NCBI GenBank assembly: GCA_963924555.1
Contig: OZ004596.1
Span: forward strand, 372,001 to 436,000
Direction: 5' to 3'
DNA from: Crambe crambe
Lineage: Eukaryota > Porifera > Demospongiae > Poecilosclerida > Crambeidae
DNA length: 64,000 bases
Part shown: in pieces, positions 1-11,769 of the stretch
Layout of the letters: the number at the start of each line of letters is the position of its first letter
Position numbering within the stretch: position 1 is the first letter of the stretch
The notes under the pieces: generated by a model
The model's input: the letters and a program-made list of their open reading frames with translations, nothing else
What the model was told of the DNA's origin: nothing
The model's database searches: none
Made by a program: the position numbers and the translations under genes

Positions 1-2397
1 CCAACAGACAACGATAATCCCATCAGCACTGTCGAGAAGAGGAGCCAAATAAGGAAATTGTTGTGTCAATCTGCATCTTCCTGGACTGCACATGTTCACA
101 TCACAAACAGAATTGCAGGATTGCTGCCAGACGATGTAGACCCCACACTGACAAGCTTGAACACTCACTGCTATAATAGCTTCTGTACAGCTATTCAATT
201 AATGGAGGCTCACCTCAGTATAACCAGCTGTTCTTCTTCCCAACAGTACATCCAAGAGAGTTGTTTTTCCGGAGCCCGAAGGTCCCATGATGGCTACCAA
301 CTCCCCGGAGTTCACATACATGTTTACACGATGGAGGATTGTCTTCTTACTTATGCTCCTTCTCTCCCGTTTCAAGGAACTAGCACTTCTTTTCAACCTC
401 TTGGATTCTCCTTCTTGGTAGGAATTGTTTCCAATGCCAACCAGACTGGATTTGGATCCATCTGCGTCTATATCCAACGAGTCCACGCTCTCCGTATCAA
501 GGGAATTGGGTGTGATGCTCCTCATGCGACTGTTGATGGAGGAGGAGATCCCCGAATCTACTCTGGTTAATTGGACAGTGGCAGTAGTGGAGCTGTTGTA
601 TTGATCGTCCACTGGAACATTCTTCCGTGAAATGCACTTCAAACATGGTTTCTTGCAACATGGGAAAAAGGTCTCAACTGCTGCGTAGAGATTGTAGTTC
701 TGTTCTTCGTGATCAGGAGTCATGTAGGACTCTGCCTTGCGTTCTCTGCCAGAAGTAACAGTATCGATCCTATAATAGAGGTTGACGCATGAAACGTTGA
801 TAGGAACGGTAGCTTTGGGGAAAGTCTTGGGGGAGTGTTTCAACCTGTAGGCATAGACTCTCTGGCAGAATAGAATAACCTTCATTTGTATGTAAAGTCC
901 TGACTTGATGAAGGAAGGAATAGCCGTCATCAAAGCTGCCAAGACCAGGACGATGATTTCGACATAGTGAGGCCATCTGGTGATGGTAGGGTTGAGATTA
1001 ATGGTGCTGGTGCAGTAATTTCCACACACAGGACCTGAACAGTTGTCAGAGTAGAACCGCTGCAATGTGGGATTAGCAAACCACATCTGTAGAGCTTGGT
1101 GGAATGAGCTGAAGTTGAGAGATTGATCATGTGGTTTCACCTTGACCTCATCCCAGTTTCCATTCTTGATTGGATTGGTGAGTTCAAACGGTCCTTCCTT
1201 GACACTGCTGTCCACTGTCTGATTCAAGAGTTTCCCTTCACCCCAAAGATCTGAAGTGGCCAGAAAGACATGTTGGGTGCATGATGGAGCAAAGATGGTG
1301 AGGCTTGGATAACTGCTGTAGCTCTGGATAAAGCTCTCATTCATGATGGAGCCATAACTGTTGAAGATCCGAAGGAGCTCCTGGTCGTCTTCTAGTTCCA
1401 CTCTGTTGATGGTTTCTCGCAGAGTTTCATTGAGAGTGAAGATATCGTAAGTGCTTGAGGCAACAAAAATGGGAGCACTAGTGCCGCTCATGTGTCCTTG
1501 TTTGAAGAGACAAGCTGGAGATGTGCAGCAGGAGAATCCTAGAGTGAAGTCAAGGCACACTGGAGGGAAGTTGAAAAGATTGGCAACATCTTCCTTCCAG
1601 TCAACTACATGACTGCCACTAAATTTCACAAACCATGAAGAATCAATGATGGCCAGAACTTCTGGTGGCATCGAGGAAGATTCATTGAGAAGAGTATCTT
1701 CCACCCACTGAATGTGATTGAGCACTCCAATGCCTCCTGAGCTACTCCCAGCAAGAACCACTGTAGAAGCATCAGCCAGTCCATGATTGTTTATCAGTTT
1801 CCTTATCACAGACTGAAAAATCACCCTGCCTTTATAGATGAAGTTATCTGCACCATCTGTATTGTTGAAGGTTCTGTCATTGACTGTGTAATTTGAAGGA
1901 TCAGGAATGTTAGGATTACTCCGATCAGCAAGAAAGGCATCTTGTGAACAATATGGTACAAGGATGCGAGTGAAATTGTAGAAGAGAGGGTTCTCAGACG
2001 CTTTCCCGGATAACAGATCTTTTCCTATCACAAAGTCGTCGTAGCCTTGAGATGACATGAGGGGATTAGGTGTGCTTCTGTTTTCATATCTTAACCAACG
2101 AACATTGCATTCTTGAAAGGAAGAACATCCACCACCACCTTCAAAGAAAATGATCCATTCATTGTTGTTGTTAATGTCTGATGCATAATAAAATGCTCTA
2201 CTGAAGTCATTGCAAAGTGCATCACTGTTGTCCAAAGGTCTGAAGACAAATACTTCATAAATTTAAAGCTATAAACAAGATTATTATTTCGTAACCTACC
2301 TTTTTCTCAAATAACTTCTGCCAGGTATGGTTGTGTTGCTTTCAGAAATCAATAGAAAAACAGCCACCAGCACTTGGAAAATCATTTTGAATCTCAT
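1..2397 (-). CDS. Notum/pectinacetylesterase-like ectodomain fused to an ABCG-type transporter (5' part; runs off the left edge)
   Basis: Minus-strand gene. Exon 1 (2397-2300) encodes a signal peptide beginning [16 protein letters not shown] and splices with a GTAGGT donor into one long exon (2239-214). The first ~430 residues look like the Notum/plant pectinacetylesterase alpha/beta-hydrolase family: oxyanion motif FFEGGGGC, nucleophile elbow GSSSGG, a candidate Asp in STYDIF and a candidate His in CTQHVF, with paired cysteines. Then comes one membrane segment ([20 protein letters not shown]), a ~170-residue Ser-rich linker, and the start of an ABCG nucleotide-binding domain with Walker [22 protein letters not shown]. 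The exon ends at a GTGAGC donor. Further exons (signature motif, Walker B, transmembrane half) should lie left of the window; I could not assign the frame below 213. A secreted or lumenal carboxylesterase tethered to a half transporter is inferred; substrate unknown. One continuous exon makes a false gene merge unlikely. Confidence 0.85.
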
Positions 2398-3349
2398 CCG
2401 CTAACTCTGGGTGCGAGTTTTATCCGCAATATCCGCTGCAGCTCCAGACAAAGAATGTGCTAGCCGGCCTGGCGCAGCAGCCCCTCCCACGTACGTACCT
2501 ACCTAGTCGTCTATTATTACGTCATTATAAATATTGGCATTCAAACGCGCGTGCAAAGTCAATTGACTTTTTTGTTCATTCTTCTCTTGGGAAATAGTTT
2601 AAGATGCTGAAATTTCTGGCATTGAAGGGAGCTGGGTCACTACATGTTCTGAACGGAATATTTTTTGCCAGTTGTGGGAGGTTTAGAGGGGGAGAGAAGG
2701 GTGGTCGGAAACCAGAGCAATCTCCAAGCATTGGCTATAATTATAAAGAAGGGTCAAGGTTCATGAACTATAACATCCTGCTGTACCAATTAGAATATCT
2801 CAACATTTCCAAGACCCATAACAGTGCCAATACCATAAAGTAAATAGAACCCAAATATTCATACTGCACTGTAAAACATGCTAGGTATTTAAAATCAGGT
2901 ACAAAACCTCATCCAATAGGAATCACAATGCACACACAAGAGAAAGGGTTATGCAACAATTTTGCTCAACCTTACAGGTCATTTATGGCAAGATGTTAGT
3001 GTATTGAATATGTGAGCATGGAAAGTGTGAATTTGTTGAATTTCCCATCACACATTCATTTCAGGTAAAACTAATGCATATTCACTATCAGATCAGGATA
3101 CCAGAAATCATACAGAACAAAAGCTAGGGATGATATCAGCATTACATCACTTTTAAGGGGGATTATTTGATTGGATACTGGTCAGTTCTCATCAACTCAG
3201 CACTTCTCAACGGCTAAACATCAAGTGGGAAAGTCCCAAACAGGTGAGTTATTGCACACCATATTCTACTTTGTTATTATTACTGCATAGACACCACATC
3301 AGGAGATTATTATAGCTCGATCATATTTATAGGAATACTTTCACTTATA
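2398..3349. other. Intergenic stretch, no supported gene
   Basis: Upstream of the Notum-ABCG gene there is a GC-richer promoter-like stretch near 2400-2530. A plus-strand open frame at 2604-2843 (79 codons, mildly mitochondrial-presequence-like start) has no recognisable family or splice partner, so I do not call it. The rest, to 3349, is AT-rich and featureless to my reading. Confidence 0.4.
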
Positions 3350-4240
3350 TTATACTAAGGATACGACTTGAGCAAACTGGAATGGCCTTTCTGCTTCCAC
3401 CTGGTCCAGCAAGGAGCTAGCTCCACATTCCAAGCTTGTTTCACCCTCTTCCGTCTCCGTAGAGACAGAAAGTGGCTGGATGAAAGGCTCCTCTGATCGA
3501 AACTCACCCCCCTTGGAAATGACACTGCCTTGACAACTCAATTCAGGAGGACATAACAGAGTTCCTTTGTGTGAGGACTTGCTTTGGCTCCTCTTGCTGG
3601 TGTTTTTGGGAGATGTGGTCTGGGAAAAGTGAAGTGAGAGATCGTAGTCAGCCAAATCAAGTTGAGGGGTAGTTGGCACTTCCTGAGAATCTCTGCACAA
3701 AAAAAATCATATCAGAGAAGTAACAGGTGCACATTAAAAACTTGCCTTTCCATTTGTGACTTTTGTTTTCTGCGGAGGGTAGCCAAGTGATCAAATACAT
3801 CAGGCACTTCCTCTGATCCCCTTTTTTTCCTCATGGGACTCAAACTCTCCCCAGTCCCAGATTCCCTTCCACTCCTCTTTTTCCCACGCTGGCTACCCCC
3901 ACTCTTCCCACTAACACGACTCCTACAGGGGAATAATTATCAATTTTATTACATAGAGGGAAGGGGAGTGAAAACTTGGGACTCAGGACCATTTTCTTAT
4001 CTCTGAAGGATGAGTGAGATTCTTGAGAGATTTTCTGGCATGGTGAACAGGGAGCTGGATGTCCCTATAGTGCTCTAGGATCCAATCTGAACTGCTTTGA
4101 TCTAAATGTGCATTTGCTGGAGAGACTGGTTTAATGATGTTGGTGGTGTCTCTTCTTTGGTTGGAACTGCAGTGAGAGACAGGACTCTCACTCTCTCCAG
4201 AGAGGACACATTGAACCTTGGATTTATAACTCCTGCTCAT
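3350..4240 (-). CDS. Unrecognised Ser/basic-rich protein, at least three exons
   Basis: I do not recognise the family. Coding exons read right to left. 4240 to about 3995 begins MSRSYKSKVQC and contains DWILEHYRDIQLP. A second exon (about 3926-3747) is very rich in Lys, Arg, Ser and Gly with VFDHLATLRRKQKSQME. The last exon (about 3692-3350) is Ser/Thr/Glu-rich and ends FAQVVSLV. The second and third join in frame across an intron with a GC donor (AG|GCAAGT). The junction between the first two would need a weak TG|GTCCTG donor and is uncertain. The composition suggests a mostly disordered nuclear protein; that is inference. It is head-to-head with ETFA. Confidence 0.55.
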
Positions 4241-4347
4241 AATCCAGTCTCATGCTCAGCGCTGTCACAAGGCAGCTGCTTAGTTAGTATCCTATTTAAA
4301 GCCCACCTCTAGCTCTGTGCTTTATTTAGAATCGACTAATAATTATT
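4241..4347. promoter_or_regulatory. Shared promoter between the unknown minus gene and ETFA
   Basis: Only 107 bp separate the two divergent start codons, so regulatory sequence must be shared or overlap. No classical TATA box is evident. Confidence 0.5.
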
Positions 4348-5777
4348 ATGGCATCAGTTTTTGCAAGAGGATTGTTCGGTGGATCCTTCAGACTGTATGG
4401 CCCTGTGAGTAAATGATTCTAGAAGGTAACATCATCTGATAACATTTTTCACCACATCCAGACTCCAAAACTGCTTCGGAATGCCAGTACCTTAGTCCTG
4501 GCCGACCACAATGGGGAAAGTGTGACTCCAATAACACACAGTACCATCTCTGCAGCCAAGAAACTAGGTGGTGAAATTACAGCATTGGTGTGTGGAGGAG
4601 ACTGCTCCAAAGTGGTCAATGAACTGTCTCAGGCTGAGGGACTCACTAAAATACTAATTGCTCAGGACGACAGTTATAGTGGATTCCTACCAGAATCTGT
4701 ATCTCCACTCATTTTAGCAGCTCAAAAGCAATTCAGTTTCTCTCATATTCTTAGTGGGGCAAGTGCTGTTGGGAAGGTGAGTGATTTTGAGTTAGGTACC
4801 AAGTCCTATACATTCTAATGTGTTACGTGTGAATTTTGACCTCTAGAATGTGTTTCCTCGAGTGGCAGCTAAGTTGAATGTTGCTCCCATCTCTGACATT
4901 GTTGGTGTTAAGTCGGAGGACACTTTTGTGCGGACTATTTATGCTGGGAATGCAATGCAGACAGTCAAATCCAATGACTCGGTAAAGGTCATCACAGTCA
5001 GAGGAACAGCCTTCCCCCCTTCAGAGGCATCAGGAGGTTCAGCACAGAATGAAGAAAGTAAGAAAATATGTTTGAAGTAAAGAAGGGAATGTAGTCGGTT
5101 ATTCTTACTTAACAGTAAAGTCAGAGGGAAGCAATGATTTCTCAGAGTGGCTTGGTCAGGAGCTGAGTAAGAGTGACCGTCCTGATCTTTCATCAGCTAA
5201 TGCAGTGGTGTCTGGAGGTGTGTGATAAGTGATGGAGAATGAGTGTGAGTCTGTCAATTGGTTGTGTGTGTGTGTGTCTTGCAGGACGTGGAATGAAAAA
5301 TGGTGAGAATTTCCAGTTGCTTTATGACCTTGCCGACAAACTTAATGCAGCAGGTACAGTCTGCATTGAATTTCCTTCCACTTGACACTGAATTGAATCA
5401 CACTTTTAGTTGGAGCTTCACGTGCAGCAGTTGATGCAGGGTTTGTACCAAATGACATGCAAGTAGGTCAGACAGGGAAGATAGTAGCTCCAGTAAGTGG
5501 TGTCATAATTACACGAGCAGTCCTTCACTGTCACTCCTTCATCAGGAACTTTACATTGCTGTCGGCATATCTGGAGCCATTCAGCACTTGGCAGGAATGA
5601 AGGACAGTAAAGTTATTGTTGCCATCAACAAAGACCCAGATGCTCCAATCTTCCAAGTTGCAGACTATGGTTTGGTAGAAGATCTCTTCAAGGTATTGTT
5701 TAAACTGACTGTTTAATCCTTTATCAGCTCAATGTTTATCACAGGCCGTTCCAGAATTAACTAAAAAACTGAGTTAA
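4348..5777 (+). CDS. ETFA: Electron transfer flavoprotein subunit alpha, mitochondrial
   Basis: ETF-alpha binds FAD and passes electrons from matrix acyl-CoA dehydrogenases to ETF-ubiquinone oxidoreductase as a heterodimer with ETF-beta. Eight exons join in frame: 4348-4404, 4462-4776, 4847-5057, 5116-5217, 5285-5353, 5410-5492, 5546-5692 and 5745-5777, giving 338 residues, normal for the family. The N-terminus ([18 protein letters not shown]) is a short mitochondrial presequence. The domain I fold is visible ([34 protein letters not shown]). The FAD-binding C-terminal signature runs [42 protein letters not shown] followed by [21 protein letters not shown]. Introns are 50-75 bp. Its 3' end is 95 bp from the stop of the convergent agmatinase gene. 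Confidence 0.97.
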
Positions 5778-5872
5778 CAGAACAAAAATTTTAGTGCATT
5801 TTGTGACTGTAAGTTGCAAGTTTCACCGTATGTTCATTATTGTAAGTGTGGGCGACTTGAAACGATGCATGT

Positions 5873-7142
5873 TCAGATCAGATTGTGGCTGTTCGTGTAT
5901 TTGCTGGCTTCTACATATTTCACTCCAGGAAGAATACACAGCATCTCAAAGAGGAGATTAGCACCCATCAGTGCTGTCATTCCACCATGATCATAAAGGG
6001 GGTTGACCTGCAAAAAAAAAAAAAAAAAAAAGAAGAAGAAAGTGGGGGGAGAATCAATGCACTCCCTTTATTGAGTCAAACTCCCCCCTCATTAAAAAAA
6101 AAGCAAAACAAACCAACTTCGACTAAGTCGCCTCCTACGATATTCAATCCTTTCAGACCTCGAACAATCTCTACAGCTTGTATAGGAGTGAGACCAGCTA
6201 TCTCAGGTGTACCTACAGAACACAAGCAATCAAGTGAACTGCAAGAGGCCTCAGTCAGAGAGTATGGAAAACAGACCTGTTCCAGGACAATTAGTGGGGT
6301 CAATTCCATCGATATCAAAGGTGCAATATGTGGGTATGTCTTTGAAGTAACCCCTTATCCTCTCCATAAGGGGAGTCATGGATTTATGCCAGCACTGGTC
6401 AATAAAAATCTGCTTCACTCCCTACATACACAATCAAAAAGATAACCTGCAATAGTACAACGAGTCACAGCAAATTAATCACCTGCTTTTGCGCCCACTC
6501 CAACTGTTCACTGAAATCATTAGGATACATGCTACTTCTTAGTCCAATCTGGACCATGTGCTTGGGATCAACCAGTTCCTCCTCGATGGCTCGTCGAAAT
6601 GGTGTTCCGTGGGCAATTTTCTCCCCCATCATAGTGTCCTGGAGATCTGTATGTGCATCGATTTGGATCAAACCCACAGAACCATGTTTCTTCTTGATAG
6701 CTCTCAAGATTGGATATGACAGAGTGTGATCACCGCCCATTGTAAGAGGTATGCAGTTTGCATCCATGATCTTGAGGAAATAGTCAGTAATGATGTCAAC
6801 TGTCCTCTTTATATTGTAAGGCACTATAGGAATGTCTCCAATATCAGCAACTTTCAAAGATTCGAAGGGAAGAGCTCCAGTTGTATGTGCATATCGTATC
6901 AAGATAGACTCATTGCGTATGGCTCGTGGACCAAGTCTAGTCCCAGATCTATTACTGCAGCCATTGTCCATTGGGATTCCCAGGAAGCACACATCCAGAC
7001 CTTGAGGCTGGCCTTCTTGGATGGGCAATCTGAAGAGGGAGGTGATGCCACCTGACCTGGGCTGCTCATTGGCATCCACGGGTTTCGAGTGGAAATATCG
7101 GAGTGACTGGACAAGTCCTTTCCCTCTTCTTAGATGAATCAT
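5873..7142 (-). CDS. AGMAT: Agmatinase-family ureohydrolase, mitochondrial
   Basis: Agmatinases hydrolyse agmatine, or related guanidino substrates, to an amine plus urea using two Mn ions. Four exons: 7142-6483, 6421-6277, 6212-6118 and 6007-5873. The start [21 protein letters not shown] looks like a mitochondrial presequence. All metal-binding motifs of the arginase/agmatinase fold are present: [15 protein letters not shown] and [18 protein letters not shown]. The C-terminus ([22 protein letters not shown]) is typical of animal AGMAT. The last intron uses a GTTGGT donor and ends after a run of 20 A/T pairs. True substrate preference cannot be read from sequence; guanidino-acid hydrolase is an alternative. 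Confidence 0.94.
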
Positions 7143-7574
7143 GGTTTACACCATGCAAGTACCGAGATCTGTCATTTAACAAGTAGTCCAGTTTGTTGCA
7201 GGGTAAGAGACATTTGGTACAGGGTTTCTATAGAACAAACTCTACTATTAATTTTGCATTGCAATAATTTATTATAATGTAATGTCGATAATATTGCAGG
7301 AGTTAGTGTCAATTTTTGCTTCCTTCTTCATCACCTGGCCATTCGAAGGAACAGAAACCTGGCTGCAAAGGCTCAGCTGGTATCTGACGACTATAAAGTA
7401 CAGAGAGAAGTCACTACAGCAATTGGACTGGCAACTTTAATAACATTGGGTACTATGAGGCAGCTGAGTGGGGTATTATAACAGTGGGTATAATCCACTT
7501 TCATGTGTCACATAATGGATTTCAAGAACATGTTCCATGCCTTTCCCCTACGGTGACTTTTGAGTCATTCAGGA
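7143..7574. other. Intergenic region with a possible small plus-strand terminal exon at 7300-7481
   Basis: After an acceptor-like ATATTGCAG (ending 7299), a plus-strand frame reads VSVNFCFLLHHLAIRRNRNLAAKAQLVSDDYKVQREVTTAIGLATLITLG to a stop at 7479-7481. It is protein-like: a charged helix, then a hydrophobic stretch. I found no convincing first exon and do not recognise a family, so it may be a real short membrane protein or chance. Confidence 0.3.
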
Positions 7575-9877
7575 CTATCCCCAACTATGGTTGCACCTCA
7601 TCATCCTACACCTCATGTAGTGGAGCCTGGGCTCGGCTGCATTGGAGTCCTTGAAGGAAGCAGGACTCCAGAGTCTCTCGGCCACTGCACTCCCTCGCGG
7701 CCAAAAGCGGGACAGGAAGTTAGTGGCGTCCACATACTCCCCCCACATACAGGTTTCTCCACCAACCACCAACATATTCTGATCTGCAGTTCCTGTCCAG
7801 TAATGGGCAACAGAGTTCACAAGGTAGGTAGCTAAGAAGAACCTCACTATTCTTTACCATTGAACTCTTGAGGGTCACACTCATAGTACTGCATAGTATA
7901 AATATAAGATTAGAATTCCATAAACAGTTCTTTTCTCACTCACTTTAGTCCAGTCCTGCCCGTAGCTGATGTAATTCAAGTACCAGCACGACGACAGAAT
8001 GACCTTCAGACCAGCTTTGGTGATATTGTTCATCTCCTCTTGCCATTTATTCTTCCATACGTGAATGACGGTGTCAGGGAGCACCTGGGTACGACAAGGT
8101 TGAGATAATGAACAATATCCAAAGAAACCAACCTGTAACTTGTTATCAAATATCTCTTGCCATACTATGTACTGTTTCCCCAGTGACGCTATCAACTTCA
8201 ACAGCCTAAAGACAACAATATCATGTGATGTGAGTCATGTGACTTCAACTCACTGTGTCTCATAGTACTGTTCCAGTTTGCTATAGTCAGTGTAATTATT
8301 CATCTGCATCCAAGCCTTGATCTTTGGATTACTTGCCCTAAATCAACAATGTTGAAACACTTAAGAACTCGTGTTGTTGTTGTTAGCCAAATGGGTCACT
8401 TACCAACACACGAAACTGACCTCATCACCTCCAAGGTGAATGTAGTCATCATTAAACACTTGAGTAATCTCAGTGAAGAATTCTCTTAGGAAGGTCCAAG
8501 TGGTATCCAGGATGGGGTTGATGGGACCGTAGGAACTGGTTCGAGCATTTTGATTGTCACATGAGTGGACTGTGAAAATGAACTAACCCTGAAGGCGTAT
8601 CACCAGAGTAGCACTCTGTAAGCAAGTCACGCTGTCCTTTACCCCATGATTGAGTGTGCCCCTGTGATAATTATAACAATATGTACATACACAATTATGG
8701 AATGTTGAATGTGCACGAGTCTTCATGCTTACCGGAGTATCAAACTCTACGATAACCCTGATGCCCCTAAAGTTGGCGAAATCGATCACCTTAGCAATAT
8801 CATCCTGGCTATAAACATGGTTGACATCATATGCTCCCTGTATGCAGTATTTATTCATTATAAGTATCAAATTGTTAGTTCTAAAGTTCCAAAGAAGAGA
8901 ATTAATTTTTAACTTCCTTTTTAAATTTTTTGTACATACACGGCTTTTCCAGGCTAGTCAACTCACAGCTGCAGACATATTGGGGAACTTCATACTGGTG
9001 TAAGGGAAGGACTGGTCATCCACTATATGCCAATGAAGCACATTGAACTTGTTATAACTCATGGCGTCCTGCAGAAATGAAAAAATTGACAGTCATGTGA
9101 CAGTAACACTTACCACCTACCAGATGGTCAAAGATCGTCTGCACAGGCAGGAAATGTCGTGAGGTATCTATCATGGTTCCCCTGTACTTGAAGCGAGGGT
9201 GATCATCTATCTTCACAGCATTGATCAGATACTGAAGGAATGTGGTTTATAACAGTCCTGATTTTTTTTCTGTGGTTGCATGTTATGATAAATTACATAC
9301 TTACCTGCCTCTCAGTATTTGCATAAATGAGCTGGCTAAAGGTTTCCAGTCCTGAAAATAATCAAAAATCCTGTACTTGATGTATTCACGAGACTATATT
9401 TATCATTGATTCTACCTTTGAGAGCACCATAGACTGTTTTTGCTGTCAAAATTCCCTCACCAGTATCAAGTTGATCTATTATGTTTAGTCAGAAATTATG
9501 ATAATATTAAAATTTATTGTCCTGTGCTTACAAGAGTCATCTGTTGCTAGATTAAGTGTTGTATCTCCACTGGTTACAGTCACATTGAGGACTGCAAGTT
9601 CTTCCTTGATATTTAAAGGTGCTCCATCTGGAAAAAAAGGTATTGGGCTCTGAAAAATGATGCCCTTATAGCGTTGAAAAGCTTGGTCCAGCACTGCACT
9701 GTTGATGCTAGTTTCAAAATTGAACTTGTCCTGATCTAGCATCTTCACAGCAGGATTTTCGGCGACTTGGATCTGTGCTGGCATAGGCCAGAGGAGGGCG
9801 GAACTGTCCACAGCACTCCAGGCATCGCGGAAGCCAATAGAAAAGAACACAGCTACTATCAACGAAGAAAAACTCAT
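7575..9877 (-). CDS. Beta-hexosaminidase (glycoside hydrolase family 20), HEXA/HEXB-like
   Basis: Lysosomal or secreted enzyme removing terminal beta-linked GlcNAc/GalNAc from glycoconjugates. It starts with a signal peptide ([22 protein letters not shown]). About a dozen exons join in frame: substrate-fold segments ([24 protein letters not shown], then [16 protein letters not shown]), [53 protein letters not shown], the catalytic Asp-Glu pair in [20 protein letters not shown] and [16 protein letters not shown]. These define GH20 beyond doubt. The start is fixed by the signal peptide at 9877. The terminal exon ends [11 protein letters not shown] plus a few unrelated residues, lacking the usual C-terminal segment that finishes with a Cys. 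Orthology to HEXA versus HEXB is not assignable. Confidence 0.95.
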
Positions 9878-10114
9878 CTTGCTTCGGGGTTATGAAACTA
9901 CGCATGCGCTAAGCTGCTAGCATGACGTAATTTTTATTGGTTGCAATTAATTAATTACAGTAAGCTTACAAAGTGTTTAAAAAGAATGTACAGTGCTCTA
10001 TTCTATATAGGGTTAATTAAAGCACTGAAGGTTTCTAAGGTAATGAAGTTAGTGTAAGTATAGAATAGTATCAAGTGCATGAATGGCAGTCTTGATGAAT
10101 AAAAACATTAACTT
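9878..10114. promoter_or_regulatory. Beta-hexosaminidase promoter with an NRF1-like palindrome
   Basis: The 24 bp upstream of the hexosaminidase start contain ACGCATGCGC (9900-9909), matching the core of the NRF1/alpha-Pal site. The remaining AT-rich stretch to 10114 also holds the 3' UTR of the next minus-strand gene. Confidence 0.4.
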
Positions 10115-11769
10115 CTAGCACAGAAATATCACAAGGAGAGAAGCTAATATAAGTAGTAAAGAAACAGCATGGAGTCTATCTGCACTTCCATTTCCATTAC
10201 CACCATCGTCACCACTACCACCATTACCACCACCACCACCTCCACCACCTCCACCAGACATAGTAGGTCGAGGCTTAGGAGTACCTGCAAGAGGAAAGAG
10301 AGTGGTCACATTCTCTATTTGAACAGGCCGCTACCTGCCTCCTTTCACCCTACCACACCCACCACTGGCTACTACCCCAAATATCCCTTACATAAATAAA
10401 GTATTACCTGTGATGTTGAAGCTCTCCCTAAAAAAGAAGCTCTGATCCATGTGTATCCCAGATACGGTGCAAGAATACTCCCCCACAAGACCTTCAGCCA
10501 CCACAAAGTTAAACTGAGGTGTCTCTGCACCGGCATCCCTCACAATCATAGTATGAAGGATCTCCTCCCCTCTCAAAAGCCTGACAGCCACCTGACTAAT
10601 GCAGGTTTCCACAGGACAAAGGATACTCAAGGGATCTCCAACAGTGAAGCTGGATAGATTATGATGTGAAGGATCAATTGCTGCAGGTGCTGTTCATAAA
10701 ATAAGCAGTGAATCAAATGCTAGAAAATTGAGTTTAGGTGATCATTCTGAAAAAAACAGCACTATATCAGTAACACAACAGTGCTTTTTGATCATCAGTG
10801 TGGTACAGTTCTGCAAGCCTTACATAGATCGACAACAAGTCTTGCTGTTTGTGTACGAGGGTGAATAGTGCAAGTGAAGCCCCCTGTGTCACCGTGGAGG
10901 ACAGGGTTGAAAGTGAGTAGACTTGTGAAGGAGAAGACATCGTCTTCATCCGTGCTGATTCGTGTGGTCTGCATAAGTACAATAGTCAAGACAATCAAAT
11001 TGCTACAGGGAGGGGAGGGGAGAGAGGAAGGGCGAAGACAGCAACTCACGTTAATAGTCAATCGATCTCCAGATGGCTGAAGAGTTCCTCTCAGACCAAA
11101 TCGTCTCCACACTAAAGTATTCCCAACGCCTGCACACACAAATGTCTCCCTACATCCCACCCTGGATTGAATAAATCCATCTCGTATCAGAAGTCCAGTT
11201 TGTTGAAAGGTTGTGCCAACTGTGGATGGATAAAAGATGCATCCACTGCACATTGCATAACAAAAAAAACACACATATAGAGTATTGCATTTGGCCAGTT
11301 GCCTAAACCACCAAGTGAATATTGTTATCCAAGTGATGAGTAAGCACACTTGAGCTCAGCACTTGATAAACTTCACCCAAGTATGCTATAGTGGCTTGCA
11401 GTGTATGTTTGAGAACATGTATAACTCCCCGTGATGTACCCAACAGCTGATCATAGTAGGACAAGCTAGTTTTCATAGCATAGACTAAGGTCCATTAACC
11501 ATTACCATTTTCTACCATCACTATGTCCCTAAAAGGTACAGGTAAGATTGGAAAAGCAAGAGAAGTGGCTGGTTAGAGGCATAGCCAGTGACTTGTTCAA
11601 GGGGGCAAATCACAAAACACACTACTAGTAGTAAACTCACTAGCCTCATTCCCAGAGGAGGGTCTGGGAATGAGGCTATAAACTCACAAGACTGGGCCTC
11701 CACTGTTGGCAACCATGGGTTTATGCAAGTAATGGCCACCAGCAAAAGGATTTTTAAGGTATTCTCCAT
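10115..11769 (-). CDS. Two-Ig-domain surface protein, probably GPI-anchored
   Basis: Exon 1 (from 11769) encodes a signal peptide (MENTLKILLLVAITCINPWL, PTVEAQS). It splices in phase to about 11213-11050 (VGCRETFVCAGVGNTLVWRRFG, an Ig B-C strand), then about 10976-10824 (GDTGGFTCTIHP, the D-x-G-x-Y/F-x-C F-strand), then a second Ig-like exon 10689-10408 (LSILCPVETC and GEYSCTVSG). The last exon (10284-10115) has a ten-Gly run and a Gly/Asn/Asp-rich stalk. It finishes with a hydrophobic tail (LLLILASLLVIFLC) and no cytoplasmic residues, the pattern of a GPI-attachment signal. It is related to the two secreted Ig genes upstream (shared CRE...VC.GVG motif and exon phases). Ligand unknown; adhesion or recognition is inference. 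Confidence 0.75.
11641..11678. repeat. Perfect 16-bp-arm hairpin in an intron
   Basis: TAGCCTCATTCCCAGA and its exact reverse complement flank a 6-nt spacer (GGAGGG). It lies in the first intron of the GPI-type Ig gene. A perfect arm of this length is unlikely by chance and suggests a small foldback element. Confidence 0.7.

Noticed and set aside
58..570. 170-codon plus-strand open frame
   Set aside because: Runs antisense over the Notum-ABCG gene; low-complexity composition and no family.
2604..2843. 79-codon plus-strand frame near the Notum-ABCG promoter
   Set aside because: No recognised family, no splice partner, contains composition typical of chance frames.
7560..7835. 91-codon plus-strand frame
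   Set aside because: Antisense to the last hexosaminidase exon.
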